Under the pieces are notes generated by a model, which saw nothing but the letters and a program-made list of their open reading frames with translations, was not told where the DNA came from and ran no database searches. From the NCBI GenBank assembly GCA_031291055.1, contig JARLJU010000236.1, positions 124,001 to 188,000 of the forward strand: a DNA stretch of 64,000 bases. Direction: 5' to 3'. Origin of the DNA: Rudaea sp. Lineage in GTDB: Bacteria; Pseudomonadota; Gammaproteobacteria; Xanthomonadales; Rhodanobacteraceae. The translations under genes were made by a program, and so were the position numbers. This document shows positions 61,551-64,000 of the stretch, one piece after another (position 1 is the stretch's first letter; every line of letters starts with the position of its first letter).

Positions 61551-61988
61551 TCACTGCCAGCAGTTGCCGTTGCTGTTCTGGGGCATTTGGCTTGGAGTGG
61601 GAGTCTTGTTGCCAAGATTGTCCAGGGTCAGCGCACCGCAGGCATCCGCTGTCTGCCCCGCCTGCGGCGTTCCCGTGATCGTATAGGAAGTATTGCCGGC
61701 CCCCAGAACCACGGCCGCCGTGTAGTACAGGTTCGGACTGGTTGCACTGTTGAACGCCAATCCGGCCGGCGACGCGCCCGTGATGTTGGCAGTGTATACG
61801 TTGAATGACGTGAAGTAGCGCTCTTCCGCCGCAGCGATCGCCATCAGGAACTGTTGTCCGTCCGAGCGCCGTGCGCGGAACCCGTACTTGTTGTAGTTGA
61901 ACAGGGCAAGCGCAGCCAATACGCCGATGACAACTATCACGATCATCAGCTCGAGCAGGGTGAACCCCTTTGCCGTTCTGGCCGTCAT
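61551..61988 (-). CDS. pilE: Type IV major/minor pilin, PilE-like
   Basis: 145 aa from the ATG at 61988 (AGGAGAGG six bases upstream); the longer frame upstream overlaps pilY1. The class III signal peptide is MTARTAKG^FTLLELMIVIV with the conserved Gly-1 and Glu+5, followed by the N-terminal pilin helix. A C-terminal Cys pair (ADACG and GNCWQ) would form the D-loop disulfide. It overlaps no gene and follows pilY1, the usual minor-pilin order, so it is most likely the PilE of a type IV pilus operon. Confidence 0.92.
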   Translation of the reverse strand: MTARTAKGFTLLELMIVIVVIGVLAALALFNYNKYGFRARRSDGQQFLMAIAAAEERYFTSFNVYTANITGASPAGLAFNSATSPNLYYTAAVVLGAGNTSYTITGTPQAGQTADACGALTLDNLGNKTPTPSQMPQNSNGNCWQ

Positions 61989-62029
61989 AAACCTCTCCTG
62001 AATGCGTCTGCGCGTCATATCGTCCGTTC

Positions 62030-64000
62030 TCACAACTGATTCAGCAACTCGTTCCATGAGGTCCGCCGCCAGATTGGCGTCAAGCCCTGCAGTTGAACCG
62101 TGTTACCCGCGCCGCCCGCCCCGCCCATGCCGGGCAGGATGATGCCGCTGCCGCCAAGCAACGAAATGGCACTGATGCCACCCACAGCCGGTGGATTGGT
62201 GACCGTGGATCCCACCTGCGACGTCGAGGCTCCCGTCGGTGATGGCAACGGTGGACCGCCACTGGCGGCGTTGACCGAAATCACGGCTCCCGACCGTCCC
62301 GGCTGGCAAGGATCGGCATTTTGTCCCGGTATCAGGCTGGTCAGGATCGCTATGCCTGCGCTGAACAATGGCGACGCCGTAACGACATCGCGCTCGCCCA
62401 CGATCGTGGAGCCGCCCGTGGGCGTGACATTCAGCGGAATTTCCCAGCCACGGGGATGCGCCACGGTGGTACTCGCCGTATATGGCAACGAGCGGTTGCC
62501 CAGCGCATCCTGCGTCAGCGTGCGCGAATTCAAATCGCTTTCATGGAAGGGATAGGACGAACCGCCGTCGGTGGCGGAAAAGTGGGTGCCATAGTCGCGG
62601 ACGCCGAAGAAATGCTGGGTCGCGTACACGCTGGACGTATTGTTGTCCGACGCGCCGAGATACTGTCCCGAGCCAAACACGTAAACCACGCCACCATTGA
62701 CCGTATCCGGGAAAGCCACCGGCATCACGCTGATCGGCTCACAGCCGATGCCCGCGGTGTTGCTCGTGCTGCACGCGGCGGTGCTGGTATAGGTCTTGAA
62801 CAGCGCGTCCACGTTGCCCGCCCAGTTGCTGGGGTTCGGGTCGGTCAGATCGAAGCGCCAGACATTGCCGGTGAGGTCGCCGGCAACGGCCACGTCATCG
62901 ATTTGATCCAGGCCAAAGTCGACGACGCTGGGCGTGCTCAGGCCATAGCTGGTGACGCCGCTCGTGGTCGGTATCTTCGCGATCAGGCTGCCGTCGGAAG
63001 CATTGAGTACCCACAGATAGGTCGGTCCAGAGGCTTTCGTTGTCGCCCCGGGAGCCGTATTCGAAACCGATTGGCCGTTGGCCGCGCAGGTCGAAGAGCC
63101 CTGTGCCGCCGGCAGACATACCGGCGAGTAGCCGCTCGTCACCAGCACCACCCAGGTGCCGCCGGGAGTACCGGTACCCTTGCACGGCGATACGTTGCAA
63201 CGGATACGGGCAATATTGGTCGAAGCATAGGTATAGCCCAGATCCGCATCCTGCTGGCTGCTGAACTCCCAGAGGAATTGGCTTGCCGCAGTGGTTTCGG
63301 AGGAAGGAGTGCACGATGTCGCCGAGCCTGGACTGGTGCAGGTCACATCCAGGGCATAAATGCCGCGGCCGCCCAGACGCAGCGAACCGATCAGGATCGT
63401 GCGCCAATGGCCGTTGATGAAAACGTCCTGGATGATCGGTGAATCATCGACCGTGGGCACCACGCCGTTGTTCGCGTTGGTCACCTGGTCAAGTTGGCCG
63501 TTGCCATACAGCAGATTCGGCACGTAGGCCCAGCTTTCGGTGCCGGCGACGGCGTCGAACGCGTGCAGCATGCCATCGTTGGCGCCGACGTAGATCATCG
63601 CCTCACGGTTCAGATTGTTGTGCACGAACAATTCGTAGGTATTGCCCGCCACTGCCGCTGTCTGTTCGGGTGAACCCACCGGATAGATATCCTGCCAGCC
63701 GGAACTGGGTCCGCCTTCGTAAACGGCTGCCGAATCGACGATGGCGCCCAGCACCGACAAACGGGGGCGAAACGTCACCGGCGCCGTCGTCGGCGTGGAA
63801 GCCGACTCATACTTTCGTGTGCCGCGTAGATAGCTCAAACGGTAGGTACCGTTCGGATCGACCGTACCATTGGGTGTGCCGCTATTGATAACCAAACCCG
63901 TCGTGGTGTTCGGATAGGTCGTGGTCGGATCCAGGTTCAGCGCCATCTGTTCGTTGGCGCCAAGATTCGTCCATTCGAATGGCTGGGCAGCCAGCGAACC
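62030..64000 (-). CDS. pilY1: PilY1-type type IV pilus tip/assembly protein, 5' end outside window
   Basis: At least 656 aa; the frame is open to the window edge (GSLAAQPFEWTNLGANEQMAL before the first listed Met), so the gene start lies beyond 64000. The C-terminal beta-propeller of PilY1 is clear: ELFVHNNLNREAMIYVGAND then GMLHAFDAVAGTESWAYVPN, GSLRLGGRGIYALDVT, DQIDDVAVAGDLTGNVWRFDL and YVFGSGQYLG. PilY1 promotes pilus extension and adhesion and binds Ca2+. It is followed 41 bp later by pilE. Confidence 0.93.
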   Translation of the reverse strand, partial: GSLAAQPFEWTNLGANEQMALNLDPTTTYPNTTTGLVINSGTPNGTVDPNGTYRLSYLRGTRKYESASTPTTAPVTFRPRLSVLGAIVDSAAVYEGGPSSGWQDIYPVGSPEQTAAVAGNTYELFVHNNLNREAMIYVGANDGMLHAFDAVAGTESWAYVPNLLYGNGQLDQVTNANNGVVPTVDDSPIIQDVFINGHWRTILIGSLRLGGRGIYALDVTCTSPGSATSCTPSSETTAASQFLWEFSSQQDADLGYTYASTNIARIRCNVSPCKGTGTPGGTWVVLVTSGYSPVCLPAAQGSSTCAANGQSVSNTAPGATTKASGPTYLWVLNASDGSLIAKIPTTSGVTSYGLSTPSVVDFGLDQIDDVAVAGDLTGNVWRFDLTDPNPSNWAGNVDALFKTYTSTAACSTSNTAGIGCEPISVMPVAFPDTVNGGVVYVFGSGQYLGASDNNTSSVYATQHFFGVRDYGTHFSATDGGSSYPFHESDLNSRTLTQDALGNRSLPYTASTTVAHPRGWEIPLNVTPTGGSTIVGERDVVTASPLFSAGIAILTSLIPGQNADPCQPGRSGAVISVNAASGGPPLPSPTGASTSQVGSTVTNPPAVGGISAISLLGGSGIILPGMGGAGGAGNTVQLQGLTPIWRRTSWNELLNQL

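Overview
The window looks like chromosomal DNA of a Gram-negative gammaproteobacterium, most likely order Xanthomonadales/Lysobacterales (Rhodanobacteraceae, Dokdonella-like). This is inferred from the exbB-exbD-msbA-lpxK gene order, from the PilE/PilY1 type IV pilus genes, and from exported proteins ending in or carrying a 'xFxDxFE / FLNGFE' motif. No rRNA or other decisive taxonomic marker is present.

Layout: 1-5 kb holds a 5'-truncated flavoprotein, a wax ester synthase/DGAT-like acyltransferase, a CPA2 antiporter and an exported protein. 5.2-11.1 kb is a signalling cluster on the + strand: FHA-GAF protein, membrane Ser/Thr kinase with TPRs, NarL-type histidine kinase and NarL-type response regulator. 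11.2-20.5 kb holds a photolyase and the alpha-2-macroglobulin/PBP1C pair. 20.5-29.5 kb is an NAD-linked Mo formate dehydrogenase operon (OFA-family transporter, fdsG, fdsB, fdsA, fdhD, fdsD) facing a ModE-like regulator. 29.5-36.4 kb holds mgtA, lpxK, msbA, exbD and exbB. 36.6-46.9 kb is DNA repair: recD, recB, recC and ada. 61.5-64 kb holds pilE and the 3' part of pilY1.

Between tRNA-Val(CAC) and tRNA-Thr(CGT) lies a probable integrative island, 47208-61442. Its ends are a near-exact 22/23-bp direct repeat of the 3' end of tRNA-Thr, and a P4-type tyrosine integrase sits just inside the tRNA-Thr end. Removing the island leaves tRNA-Thr and tRNA-Val in tandem on the minus strand with about 64 bp between them, so the element appears to have split a tRNA pair. 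The island carries AlpA-like and other accessory genes, a large secreted repeat protein, gene debris, and a complete type II-C CRISPR-Cas system.

The CRISPR-Cas locus (51380-56767) has cas9 (1058 aa, all catalytic residues present), cas1 and cas2 on the minus strand. The array (ten identical 37-bp repeats plus one degenerate repeat, ten 30-bp spacers) reads on the + strand towards the 3' end of cas2 and is closed by an intrinsic terminator. A tracrRNA gene on the + strand is divergent from cas9. Its 19-nt perfect anti-repeat core fixes the crRNA strand. Each repeat contains a plausible promoter (TTGAGC, 16 bp, TG-n-TACGCT), as in Neisseria II-C arrays. The cas9-cas1-cas2 genes would acquire spacers and cut DNA, guided by crRNA:tracrRNA; RNase III would be supplied by the host elsewhere.
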